36,438 nucleotides of DNA from Acephala macrosclerotiorum (GCA_014904845.1 MU119629.1:1-36438), one strand, 5' to 3'; positions 1-11,900 are shown, numbered from the stretch's first letter. Numbers and translations are program-made. The notes: a model not told the origin generated them from the sequence alone.

Positions 1-100
1 AAATATAAATATAAATATAAATATAAATATAAATATAAATATAAATATAAATATAAATATAAATATAAATATAAATATAAATATAAATATAAATATAAAT
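1..100. repeat. AAATAT hexanucleotide tandem repeat
   Basis: Uninterrupted AAATAT copies fill the first 100 bases (about 16.7 units) and stop abruptly before GTATTC. The period equals that of the usual fungal telomere repeat (TTAGGG), but the sequence does not match it, so this is a simple-sequence tract and not a telomere. It begins at the window edge, so its full length is unknown. Confidence 0.95.
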
Positions 101-1269
101 GTATTCTTCTACCGCGGGAACTCAAATCGGTTTAATCTCTATATTCTATTCTAATCCGATTATCTATTTACTCTATTTCTTCTTCTCCAATTTTCTAATT
201 TAACTATCAATCGGTAAAATACTTGCAATAAAACACTTGTTTCAATCGATCTTCAAATCACTTTCTATTCAAACTACTTCAATATTCCTTTCTTTATTTC
301 TGTTTTCTTACTCGTATTCAACTTCTTACTGGCTTTTCAAATACTTTTTATTCGCATATATGATCAAATTTCTTGATTTATTATTTCCAATGATCTTGCA
401 ATTATAATGGCTACTACGACTGGTCGTACAATCTTTTTATATTGACAAATTCTTTTTTCAATTCGTTTAAACTTTTGATTTCTCTTACGAATCTTTTCTT
501 ATCTCGTACAAATCTGTTGCGCGATTTTACAATCATAACAATTTGTATATTTCTTAAAATCAATTTTTTTTAATGTTTTGATTTCGTTGGCAATCAATTC
601 GTACTTTTTATTTATGCACTCGTTCAATTTATACCGTATATCAATTTCGGAACTTTGGTATTTTTGGACGTAATACAACGAGCATTTTTCAATCTATTAA
701 TTCAAACGATTCTCTAAATCCCACACATTATAGTCTTTTTATTGGTTATGTACTTGAACTTGCAATCGCTGCTACTACCGTTGATAGTATTGGGACTGGA
801 ATTTAATCCGTTTTTCTGGATTGATTTGGTTTGTCGCAAACCTTTGATCAAAATTTACGGTGTTACTCTATGAATATACTGGAAGTGAACTGGGAAATGG
901 ACTATTACTATTGTCAAATCCGTCGCTGGGGATACCGCAAAATCGAATATTGTTGGATGGGATATCAATAGTATTATTTATTAACCGATTTTGCTTCTTT
1001 TGCTCTCTTTGGATATATGTTTACTACTGGACTTCCAATTCGTTTATCATAGTATCACTTGCCTAATACACATTACAACGCTTTTCTCCGTTTTTGTATT
1101 TTACTCGATCAATTTTTTTATTCATCTCGTGATTCAAATAAATCCGTTGACATTTAATACTATTTACAAACCGCTCAACTTTGTGTTTCTCAATCTACTT
1201 TTTTTCTTTCGTCGTTATAGTAATGTGAAACTTGATTATTTACCGTTGTATTTATTCATGTGACTTTTG

Positions 1270-2000
1270 TAATATTTCTTGCTTTCCAACGGGCATTAAA
1301 ATGATGGTTTCATTTTTCTTTTTATCTCGATCGACTCGATTACTCTTTTGACCATAATTTCGCAATTGATAAATGGGTCCAATATAAATTACAACTCGGA
1401 CATTCGACCGATCAATACTTAATCCAAATGCGTTAATAGCAATTACAATACGTCTATTTGTATTCTTTTACGCTTTCTGGATTTCATTTTTAACGATTAC
1501 ATTATTTACGTCTTAATAATATGCGTAACAATTCAATGTATTGTTTACTTCTTGAATAGTGACGATATTGTTATTGTATATAATAATCTTGATTAATACG
1601 AAGTATTTTTTCAATTTCTACTCTATTAATCTGCAAACGACTATAATATTCTTTTTCTTAAATTTATTTTTTTCGTATTTTGCCACGGAATACGCAATAT
1701 TAAAACGGTTAATAAAGACTTGGAACATATGAATATCTTCGACTCGAATTTTTATGATATTTATGAATTCTGGCTCGATATATAGTGGCAATATGGTCGT
1801 CAAATAAATTATTTGCATTTTCCTTTTTATTAATTCGTTTAATTGTCGCATTTTGAGTCGGAACTCGGTTGTATTGTTCAATATCGTATGGTACTCGTCA
1901 AACACGAACCGATCCAATTGATATAACTCTTGTAACCGGTTCAAAAACGTTTCAAATGTTTTGTTGATCGTTGATTCGAGCGTAACGATAATAATTTGAT
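1270..2000 (-). other. RecQ helicase core fragment (motifs Ia to VI)
   Basis: Best-preserved part of the relic. Just upstream of the DEYH box the frame reads TLESTINKTFETFLNRLQEL, fitting the motif Ia/Ib region. After LTTILP comes a stretch reading PEFINIIKIRVEDIHMF and later NIAYSVAKYE. After several stops, 1455-1320 is open again and carries AINAFGLSIDRSNVRVVIYI followed by a degraded motif VI. The conserved glycines and alanines of motif VI are lost, so this copy cannot encode an active helicase. Confidence 0.75.
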
Positions 2001-4914
2001 TGGAGAAATGGTAATATCAAGAGTTTTATTTTACACATGAAATCTTGATTTGTTAATATCTTTTTACTATGTGCTTTTACAATGAAACCAATAAACTGAT
2101 GATAATAATAGTATCGGAATTTATACTCTTAATTAGTAATTGGAACAATAACGTCTTTTTAATCCCGGTTCTCATCACGATTACAATAGGACTTTAGTGC
2201 TTCATGATGGTTTTTAATACGGGCTTTTACAATCCACGGAATCGTGTCTCATTTTTCAATATCTATTCCAATTCTCGATAAATGTCAACGTCTTACAATC
2301 GCTTCCACCGAATCAATTGCGCGTTTTATATCTTTACTTTATATATTTGCCGCTTTCTTTTGACTCTTTTACTTATTCCAACCCCTTGATATACTGACGA
2401 AAACTTCAAAAAATAATACTATACGTAATTGATACGACGGAATTTCTCACGGCGACTAATAATAGAATTGTCGCCTTCTATCAACTCCCAAACGTAAATC
2501 ATACTTGCAATATGAGTCCCGTAATCGACTTGCAAATCCTATAAATCGTTTCCATCGATATTATTCTCGTTCCAATTTTCACTTTTTTTTAATTTGCTTT
2601 TTTTTTTCTCAAATCGATCTTTTCAACAATATCGCCGAGATATAGTAATAGTAATCTGACGATAACTACTAATATTCAATCCGTCGATTTTTATCCATCT
2701 CACGACGGTTTACTTCAAAATATTCCGCGCTCGCTTTAATGTCTACGCACGGGACTGCCGCTGCACCAATAATCTCCACTGACTTCTCTATTCCTCGTTC
2801 CGACTCTCGTTTTTCGACTTTGCTCTTTCTCTTTCCTTGGTCCTCTCCTTCGAAATCTCACTTTTTTTCTACTGTCTTCGCTTGAGTCCCGTCTATTACC
2901 GGTACTTCTTTTTCTGATTATCTCTCCACAAAAATGGACTACTACTCGACACTCTCATTATCTAAAATTGTAACTTCTCTCAAAACGGCAAAACCAACTA
3001 CAAATAATACACTAACAACTTCTCTACTTCTCGTGGCAAATACCGGTGAATAATTTTAATATTTCCATTGCTTCGATACTTTTTATAGTATATGACTACG
3101 AACGCAATTAATCTTTTTTCAATGAAAATGTTTCTCACTTTTTTATATATCGTATTCTTCTATCGCATTCCTAACAATTCCGATGCTTTAATTGACTGTT
3201 TACTACACAAATACATCAAAACCTATAATAACTCCTGGAACTGCTCTACGTAACGCTAGTATGCGACTACGGTTTCTCTTTTCAATTTTTTCGCATTTAT
3301 AAATTACTCTTTCAACGACTTTTCTTTATACATTCGCTCGTACAACTATTACTACTTGCACGCTGCAAACTGGTTCCGTTCGTCGTCTAAAAACGATCAT
3401 TCAATTTTCGTCTCGAACGGTTAATTTATTATCTTGTTTCAATAAATTGACAGTACTTACTTTCTATTTATCTCTTTATCGCTACTTCTTTTCACTACTA
3501 TCAACTTCTCAAACAACTCTTTTCGTGCTTTTTAAACCAATCCATAGATCATCTCTTGAAACCGATCCATACTAAATCGAATTTTAAAATATAAAACGTC
3601 GTTTTTAATCCATTAAATCTTTTTTTCCGCGGTAATAATATATCGGATCTTGAAACCGTACGACCGATTGCAATATAACTACTACATAAACTTGAAATCT
3701 TTATCGTCGTAAGCCATAATCATAAACGCATGAATTAATCGTCGCGTTAACACGTAATGATTGTTTGTTTCATCCCGGGCTTTTTTTGTACTCAAATTAC
3801 GCTTTTCGTATTGTGCAATAAATTCCTGTCGCCGCTCGTACACCTCTCGAATTACTATCAATCGGGTCAACTTAATCACGACCGAATATTTGAACGTGTA
3901 ATCCTCCGCATTTAATCACTCGTCGTTTTCTCGCATTTTTAATACGGTCAATTTATTAATCAATACGCTTTTGTACTCGTTGTTTTGTAATAACTGGTTT
4001 AATAACACTATTTACAATCGCAAAATTTGTCGTTGGATTCGGTCTATTTATTTAATCTCTTTGTTCGATTCTTTTATCGCTTTCTCTTTTCCACTTTTTA
4101 AATCTCTTTACTCTTTTTTTCACTTTACAAATTCTTCAACGTTTATTTACACGTTTTCAATATACATTTGCTATCTCTCTATTAACTCATATCTCGACCG
4201 TTTCTTTGAATCGACGCTTTTGAACCGGAAAATATAATGTAATAACTGTTTACAAACCTCTGTATACGTTTTCACGGTAGTAATATCTATCCAATTATCA
4301 AACGGTATTCGAACGTTTTTGTTTACTTTTTTTCGATTCGTTTCAAACAATGTTTTTAATTCTACCACTGGTCGAATACAATAGTATTGTGCGTTCTGAA
4401 TTAATCAATTAAACGCTTTGTATAACATTTTCAACTCGAGTTTATCGTTTTTAATGAAAGCAATCAATTCTCGCAATTTTTTCCGATCAAACGCTTTCAA
4501 ATACTCAATCCACTTTACGCGACGCAACTATGGATTTGGCTCTCGGGTTTTCTTTGGTTCGGTAATCTGGTGGCGTGCTTTTTCTTCTGTTTGTTGCATG
4601 GTTTACTTTAACGTCGTTTTGGTCGCATCTAAATCAACGTCTTCGAACGATATGACTAGATTGGATTCCTTCGCTCGAACTTCGAAATATTGGACTCCGA
4701 GACCGCGAACGAAAAAATGCTGGCAATATACTCCGATTCTCTATAGAATTTGCACTTCTCATTCTGTTTCTAGTCGACTTTTCTTTTACGAGTTTTTTTA
4801 TTGATATACGTAACGATAATACTCTTGGATCTTTTGTATTTGACACGCGATAAATACGCATGGACTACTATACTGATCTTTCAATTGATATTGTAATCCG
4901 TCTTTTTTGAGTTC

Positions 4915-5145
4915 TTACAATGTGGAAATAGAAAAGTTATTTACCGGCGGAAATACTAAATAGTTCAATTCTACTCTTTTGATTTTCAAATTTCGAATAG
5001 TTTGGATTTTTTGAATAATACGTTCTCGATCGGTTTTAACGATCTTATGCTTTTTTTCGTCTTTCAAATGAACATCTATATGATTGAGTAATACGATATA
5101 CTTGCATTCGAAACACACGATAATTCCCTGTACTGAGAAATGCAC
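4915..5145 (-). other. Cys/His N-terminal domain fragment of the helicase relic
   Basis: This 76-codon open segment contains CFECKYIVLLNHIDVHLKDE, a C-x2-C ... H-x3-H pattern. It resembles the small zinc-binding domain (called DUF3505 in OrsD-like fungal proteins) that also opens many telomere-linked helicases. It marks the 5' end of the relic and supports reading the whole AT-rich block on the minus strand. A basic, lysine-rich stretch follows it. The domain name is from memory. Confidence 0.55.
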
Positions 5146-5199
5146 AAACGGTTCTATAATGTGAGTATATATTAATTAATTTAATTCTCTGATTGGAAA

Positions 5200-5650
5200 T
5201 CTTTGAAATTCTCGCGTTTTTCTAACTACTCTACACGTCTTTTTATTTGACGCGTTCTAAATCTATACTTTGAATCTATGCGCGTAAAATGGCCGATTGT
5301 AATTTTCGATTTTATACTTTTGTGCTTTTATACTCACTTTATACTTGGAATTATTATTTGAACTGATTTGGTCTGTGCATTTGCTTCTTTTATCAAAAAT
5401 CAACGACGATTACTGTCTCCTCGTAAAATTCATCTTATAATGGAGTTCTGGTGGAAATCTCGACGGGGTTAGTATCGCATATACCGGGCCCAATTTATAC
5501 TCGAGTTTGAGTCGCATTCGAGCTTATTTGGGCGTAATCCTAATAAATCAACTTGGCTAAATCAACTTGATCCTCTCGTCAAATCCACGCTAATGGGTTA
5601 TATGGGGAAATAAACCCACTTGACTCCAAGTTGGTTTTCTCAGCTTGGAT
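5200..5650. other. Composition boundary, no gene seen
   Basis: Base composition changes here from the AT-rich helicase relic (left) to the GC-balanced repeat array (right). I see no supportable gene in this interval. The switch is sharp, over roughly 200 bases near 5450. Confidence 0.6.
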
Positions 5651-5891
5651 AGGAGCAATTCGATGGAAAACGGCGGGATTGATTTTTGAGAGTTTTGCGT
5701 GCGATCCCCTCGTCGACTACCAGCGAACCACCAGGCCTTCAAATACCGATCCACGACGCAAAAGATTATCAGTTTAGCCATCTCATTATCAGAAGACTTT
5801 ATAGAAGCGGTTGCTATAAGACTGCTCAATATATCAGCCCTTTCCCGTTCGCTCGCATTTGGCGACCAACTTGCAACAGAAATTGGGGGCG

Positions 5892-5983
5892 AACCCCATA
5901 GAATTGCTCAACTTTGCTAAACAGATATTTAGGGTTATCCTCCAAGATTGTTCTCCTAAGAGGAGAAGGAGCAATTCGATGGG
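5892..5983. repeat. Example inverted repeat, unit 1 of the long-period array
   Basis: The left arm at 5892-5909 (AACCCCATAGAATTGCTC) pairs with the right arm at 5968-5983 (GGAGCAATTCGATGGG). Over the 15-base GAGCAATTCNATGGG core only one position mismatches. This is one of the best pairs and shows the design of the other units: arm, about 60-base loop, arm, then about 215 bp to the next pair. Confidence 0.8.
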
Positions 5984-6811
5984 AAACGGCGGGAATAATT
6001 TTCGATGCTCCCCGCTACGATATCGTACGACGCTGCAACACCACTACCAACCCTCCAACACCCGATCTTTGTTAATGAAACATCATCTCCAACCAATTCC
6101 CATCCTTTGCAGACCTCATGCACACCTAATCTTTGTCATGGTCAGGCCTTGCACTCGCATGTCGTGCCCAACTCGGGTGTCCAACCTCAGATCCAAGTTG
6201 ACAGAGAACCCCGCAGAATTGTCCAGATTTGCTAAACGATCTTTAGAATACCCCTCAAAGATTCTTCCTGCCAAGTCTGGGCAGACAATTCAGCGGTTGG
6301 CAGCGGGAACGATTTTTGGAATTTCATGCCCAATCCCCACTCCTGCTATATCACGCCAACAGAGCTCTAAATCAGTTGACCCGTGCGCCCGAAATCATCC
6401 TTGGATCGATCTGATCCTCAGAAGAAACACCGACTCCAGCATTGCGTGCTTCCGTTAACTGGGAATTCCCATAGCCGACCTGCTGACACCACCCAATGTC
6501 AAATCAAAACCCCGCAGAATTGCTCCTATTCCTTAGACAGTTTTTGAGGTTAAGGGTCAAGAAGTCTGTTTCCCAGATGTGAGCCAGCAATTCGATGGTT
6601 AACAGGAGCTGTAACACTTGACGTTTCCGCCCCCAACCGCACCTCATTCATTGCAGCCGAACCAGCAACTCAACCCGAACTCCGATACTGCTGTTACCAT
6701 CACGAAAGCTCCCTGATCGTCGGAGGACCTCGCTAAGTCGAGTTCAGGACGTCTTCAATATGCAGGACTTCGTGTCGCGACACCACCAGAACTCCAACAA
6801 CTGCCGACAAA

Positions 6812-6907
6812 GAACCCCACCGAATTGTCCAAACCTGTTGAACAGTTTTTGAGATAGTTGCAAGATGTCTCTCTCAGCCAAATGAGACCGAGCAATTCGG
6901 TGGTTGG
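6812..6907. repeat. Inverted repeat with co-varying arms, unit 4
   Basis: The left arm at 6812-6830 carries CCACCGAATTG and the right arm at 6892-6907 carries CAATTCGGTGG. The two are exact reverse complements over 11 bases although both differ from the array consensus (GCAGAATTG / CAATTCGATGG). Paired change in both arms is what conserved base pairing, or local copying between arms, would leave. Confidence 0.75.
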
Positions 6908-9138
6908 CGAGAGATATCATGCTCCACGATTTGGCCGGGAACGCTTCCCAAGCCATGACACCCCACCCAAACACTGAATCCGCTTCCCAACTGCTGAAAC
7001 ACTAGCCTCTGCCCTATTCGATGCCCGAATAACATCGCAAAGGCGAGCACAGCTTCCCAGCATGCGCTAGAAACCAGCTCCCTCGATCAGCGGAAGTCCC
7101 CCCATCTCGGCGAATGTCCAGCAAGAACCCCGCAGAATTGGCCTATTTTGCTTTACAGAAGTCAAGATCAAGTCAGAAAGAGCCTCTGTGCCAAAGGAGA
7201 GCAGCCAATTCGATGGGAATCAACGGGATTTCTGGCGCATGTTCCCCCTTGCCCCACCAACCATCCAGCCCACGACCGCATCCAGACGCAGCTAATTCTG
7301 AGATTTCTCTAGCGAAATATCAAAGACAGGATCATCAAATTCTTTTCAAGCAAGGGAAGCATCATTGTCATCATCAAATATCCGAAACTTGACCCCGCTC
7401 GATTTCCCAACATCCCCTCCTTCCGAAACACGAATCTCCCCAACCCCGCAGAATTGGCCAATTTTGCTTGACAGTTATTGAGCAGACTGGTGTTAGATCC
7501 TCTAGGCCGAAGCAGAGCAAGCAAATGTGTGGGAAACAGTGGGAATCCCATTCGGTGCTATCACCGCCAAATCCAGCGCCCTGAGCATGATTCTGCACAA
7601 CCCCATCGAATTGTCCCATTTTGCTCAGCAGACTTCTTGAGCTCAGTCCAAAGATCAGAACTGTCCAAGTAATTCAAGCAATTCGATGGTTGGCGGCGGG
7701 AACGATCTCCAGCGTCTTTCGCAGCAACGGCCTGTCGACCGCGGCATCACGAGCAGCAACCCAATCCTCGAACCAAGACAATCAAACGACTCCTCATAGT
7801 CGTAACATTGTTGTGCGGCATCAGAATCTTAGTCGGGATGCACGATCTCGTGGCCCAGTTGGGTGTTACGCTGGATGTCGTCGGGCCGAATCTCACCCAG
7901 CGACATCCCCACGGCTTCTCGATTATTTGCTAAACGGAAGTCTTGAATGATGTTGAAATATCATCCCTGTTCAAGGGGACTGCGCAAATCATTCGTTTGG
8001 GGCGGTTCCAATTTTCCATGCATCCGACCCTACCGGCTCCCCGTCTCCTACACCACGATCCGACGCACAATCAAGACACCAACACAGCTGAATCATAGAA
8101 GAAGATCACTTGATCCTCAGGGGACATCAAGTCTTCTATACGGGTCGGTGTTCTCTAGCATCTCCTTCACCCAAGGGCCGCAAGCGGTACGGCGAAGTCC
8201 AGGCCATTATTCCTGCAGCATCCCATCGAATTGGCCCCAATAACGCATCACAATCTCAACAACATTAGTCAATCGTTCGTTCTGCCAAGCAAAAACCGCC
8301 AATTCTGCGGTTGAGAGATTTTATCGACTCCCCAAGTTTCCCATATAAACAAGGACATCATATAGGACTCGCAACGTTCGCATAATCCCGCCCAAACTTT
8401 AGCAGCAGCTTCAGAGGCTAGTGTTCGCTAAATCTCGAGCTTGGGAGTGAGCTCAGACAACAACATCATGAGCAGCTCCTCCAGTGTCCATCAACCGCCG
8501 TATTCCGTCACCAATTCCCACCCGATCCCGCAGAATTGCTGCACCAGAGCACCCTCAATCGCTAAAAGACATCCTAGTCTCACAAACTGTCAAGCAATTT
8601 GGGACGAAGGTGCGGGTAGCGCCTGTTCTCAATTCCCGGGATTTCCCATACAAGACGACACTTGCCAATTTTGCCTCAAGATCGTGGATTTTAACATCGA
8701 TTCTATGAGCAAAAAGATTCACCAGCTTAGCCTCTCTCATGTCCAAGAGTCTCCCTATGTTCGGACTTCAAATCCGGAATGTCTCCTGCTGGGCGCTAGT
8801 TGGCGGCGGCCATGGACAACACTTGCTCACAACGCCACGGAATTGTCCGACCCCACCTACCGGAATCCATTGCCAGTAGGGTACAGATTGTCCATAACGC
8901 GGGAATAACGACAAAGCCGTGGGGATCGCCAGTTTGAGGATGTGGGAGTTTCCCCACCAAGAGCGTCGGTTGCTCAAAACATCAACACCAGACCATGTCC
9001 ATACGATTGGAACTAATCAAATCCTTCATTTGAGCTGGTATTTCATTCCAGGAGGTCAGAAGGCCTTGAATCAATGAGATCGTCCAACAGCTGAGTCACA
9101 AGGCTGCTGTCCGTCACAGCGGAAATTATTCCCACAGC

Positions 9139-9853
9139 ACCCCGCAATTCTGCTGCCTCAGACTAATCTCACTGCGAAGAAGACCCCAGGACATCGCATT
9201 TCCCTTAGCAAAACAGGCCAAAACGGTGGGGTTCTCGAGATCGAGGTTGCGACACTTCCGCCACCAAAACTCCCAAGCGCGGGTTAGCCTCAGGATGAAC
9301 ACCAAAACAATGGCTTTTGCGGTATGAATCGACCGATTCAAGCAATACTATCGATCCGCAGCGGCAGTGAATCCAAACACACCCTAGTTCAAACACTGGT
9401 GAGGCCGGAGTCATCAGCTCATGATAGAAGTCTTTCCAGCGACCGTATCCCACCGAATTGTCGCGGCGGTCACATCTCATCGAGATCCAAGACCCTTCCT
9501 ATCGAGTTTCGACATCGACAGAGCACGCAAATCTGCGGGGTTCGCGAATCCGACACTCCGGAAGTTGCTATACCAAAGACTTCATGTAGCTCGGAAACCG
9601 CAGTACGAGGTCAGATACGAAGACAATATTGAGGGAAAACATCCAGCCCGGCTTGCTCCATCATACAGCAGACTCCGGGCCTTGGAAAATATGATCATTA
9701 TAAGCCAGCTCAGCTCCGAGCGTCAAAGCATCTACCGCAGATTTCACAGCGAGCGCATCCCATCGATTTGGCCCTTCGGTATAATCCTGTCCGCAACTTT
9801 CGTGTTCTCGAATCCCTTTCCGTTTAAGGAAAGCGCGCAAAACAGCGGGGTTC
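9139..9853. repeat. Terminal units of the array with reversed arm polarity
   Basis: In the last three pairs (9139/9217, 9448/9526, 9758/9834) the arm ending in GGGGTTC, equivalent to the left-arm type elsewhere, is on the right. The spacing between pairs stays at 309-310 bp. So the units are inverted here relative to 5.9-8.5 kb while the period is kept. On the minus strand these right arms read ENP, ANP and KNP followed by TVL, ADL or AVL. Confidence 0.6.
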
Positions 9854-9879
9854 TTAATTCCGAGCCACTTGAATGTCTC

Positions 9880-11900
9880 TCCATACAAACCTTCGGGAGA
9901 CTCTCAAGCTTGAACACGAGCAGCTACATGCAGACTTCCGACACACAAAACGCTCATAGGATGTCGGAGTAGACATTCAAACCAAACCGAACACGATCAG
10001 AATCACATCATGGCTTCTAGAGCGCTATGAGGGCTCGACATGCCATCTTTCCAGTCATTCAAAGCCAGAAGACCATCAGATCGCCGATTTCGAAGGTGGG
10101 AAAGGAGCTCCTACATCAGGGGATGCCGTGGAGATTTGCCGGACATGTTAAGACTCCTTTTCGTGGCTTTATCGCTAAGTGAAGTCGACAAGAGCTGGAT
10201 GTCAACGATCTTCCAGATTTCCTCAACAAAACATGCCATTCCTTATTACCCAACACCCTCAAACATTGACGGTCGACTCTGGCAAGCAACTAGGGAACTT
10301 TGAAAGGGAGGGAATGCTCGTAAGACGAAATATCGTTGAACTCGCTTAAGCAAGAGCACCCTCCTCTTCACCATTCAACAACAACACCGAATATAGTCAA
10401 TCCATTTAATGCAGAGGCCGCTATTAACATTTGTCACCCCTGGGAGCGTACTATTTTAGTCCAAGGTTCTATACTCATGATTCCCCCCAATATCATACGC
10501 CATTTCTTCGGTCGCTGTTATTTCAATGAATTCCAAGATATCGATCAGGTTTACTGCCAATAAATGCTACCTCCAGCACGGAAAGAGATCTCACGGGCGT
10601 TGGGGTTCAGATAAAGGGATCCAATCATGAGGAAACTGAGGAAGACAGAAATCGTTATCACCACTATAACTCGTCATTGAGGATTTGCTGGTACTATATC
10701 GGTATCAAGATCAATGAAACGACATCAGGTAGTGTTTCAGTTTCGTCCTGGACTCCTCAATACCAAACTGTGAAGCTGTAGAGCATCGAGTTGTCCATGT
10801 CACGTGATAAATTCCTGGCCAGCGTTATTCAATTTGACGCCCGTTTCATTGAAATCAAGCATATTATATTGACCCCAACATACTCTCCTACCTTCCCATG
10901 GGCTTTCAATTGCTCATGGGAAGCAGGTCATCGGAATATCGTGAAGTGATCATCCAGCCGAAAGCCACGACCGAAACCAAAATCGAGGGCTACACAACGT
11001 CATATCAAGTCAAAGACAGTGTCCATAGCTTATCAACAGGCAAGAGAAAGCTGTTCTGTGCGTTGGAATGATCACAATGCGGTTGGTAGCTTCAGAATCA
11101 GATGGCGGGGATGGACCACCCACGTGACCGTTCACCACCATTATCAGTTCAGGACAGCTGCAACACCCTTAGGAACATCTACCTCGACGCGGATAAGGCC
11201 CATGATAATCCCGGTAAGTGTCCTTCACACCGTCAAACGCTCCGCGTGCTCGCTAACGATCCGCTTCTGCTGAGCAAAATCGCGGAGCAACGCGGCTGTT
11301 TAGAGTTCACGGAAGACATCACGACTACGAAAACTTTCAGAGAGACCCTGGAGATCTTGAAGAATCGTTTGGGGTGTCGGTTTGGCCCACATCTACGATA
11401 TTCGCAAGGTCGATTCCTGACAGTTTCTTGGCCACCTGGAATCAAATTTCCAGCAAACATCAGCAGCCTACTATTGCAACATCTAATCTCGTTTATGATC
11501 CCTTCGATGGCCAGAAGCAGCATCGAGGAACGTCAAATGATCAGTCGTCGAGAGACATGAGAAGAGATGTGGGTTCAACTGGCCAGCGCAACCACACCAT
11601 CTGTGAATACAGCTCACATTCCCCACCTCCTTCACCTCAAGGAATGGCTCAACTATGGTCAGATGCAGCCTCCAACAATGTCTCATGGCCAAAATTACGC
11701 TCACTGCCTTCACCAACATTTTCGTCTCAAATGGACAGAATTTCCTGATCACAACGACTCCAGTAAACACTACCCAATTCAATCCCAAAGACAGAAATAG
11801 AATCGGCGCAGCATGTTTCGTTTGTTTAAATGCTCGGGAATAGGCTCAGCGGGACTGGAGGCTCTCGCTTAAGCGAAGCGAGGTTCAGGGGGGGAGACGA
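9880..11900. other. Anonymous sequence between the two arrays
   Basis: I find no continuing 308-bp register after 9860 and no gene I can support. Several frames stay open for 100-150 codons between 11100 and 11790 on both strands, which is within chance expectation at this composition, and none shows a recognisable motif or spliced structure. A TCACGTGA octamer lies near 10800. Confidence 0.5.

Larger units (their letters stand above)
850..5150 (-). pseudogene. RIP-degraded telomere-linked RecQ-type helicase relic
   Basis: AT-rich minus-strand relic of a long protein, broken by stops in every frame. Going 5' to 3', the recognisable pieces are an N-terminal Cys/His segment (5145-4915), two internal conserved-looking stretches (4368-4171, 3879-3682), and a RecQ-like ATPase core. 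In the core, 1944-1618 reads with a DEYH box (motif II) and LTTILP (motif III, normally LTATLP), and about 1460-1300 reads as motifs V and VI (FGLSID, then GQKSNRVDRD where the family has roughly GQESGRAGRDG). These helicases are typical of fungal chromosome ends. The substitutions seen (A to T, G to S or N, G to D) fit C-to-T and G-to-A change. The family assignment rests on motif recall. The outer limits are approximate, and the sequence between pieces is too decayed to read. Confidence 0.75.
5650..9860. repeat. Long-period array of about 14 inverted-repeat units (301-316 bp spacing)
   Basis: A conserved core recurs along 4.2 kb. The left arm resembles AACCCCGCAGAATTGTCC and the right arm, about 75 bp further on, resembles GGAGCAATTCGATGGTT, its approximate reverse complement. 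Left arms start at 5892, 6207, 6508, 6812, 7126, 7442, 7599, about 7906, 8221, 8525, 8831, 9139, 9448 and 9758. Steps are 301-316 bp except one of 157. Clear partner right arms lie at 5968, 6284, 6584, 6892, 7203, 7678, 8298, 8592, 9217, 9526 and 9834; partners for 7442 and 8831 are weak. Sequence between arms is strongly diverged, so this is an old array kept in register. It is not AT-biased, unlike the neighbouring helicase relic. No protein gene spans it; short open stretches only. Confidence 0.8.

Noticed and set aside
1..100. AAATAT tract as a telomere
   Set aside because: Not TTAGGG or a simple transition derivative of it.
5650..9860. CRISPR array
   Set aside because: Repeats are diverged inverted repeats about 300 bp apart in a eukaryotic context; no short identical repeats and spacers.
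11374..11748. 124-codon plus frame ending near SSQMDRIS
   Set aside because: Several overlapping frames on both strands are open here; no evidence favours one.
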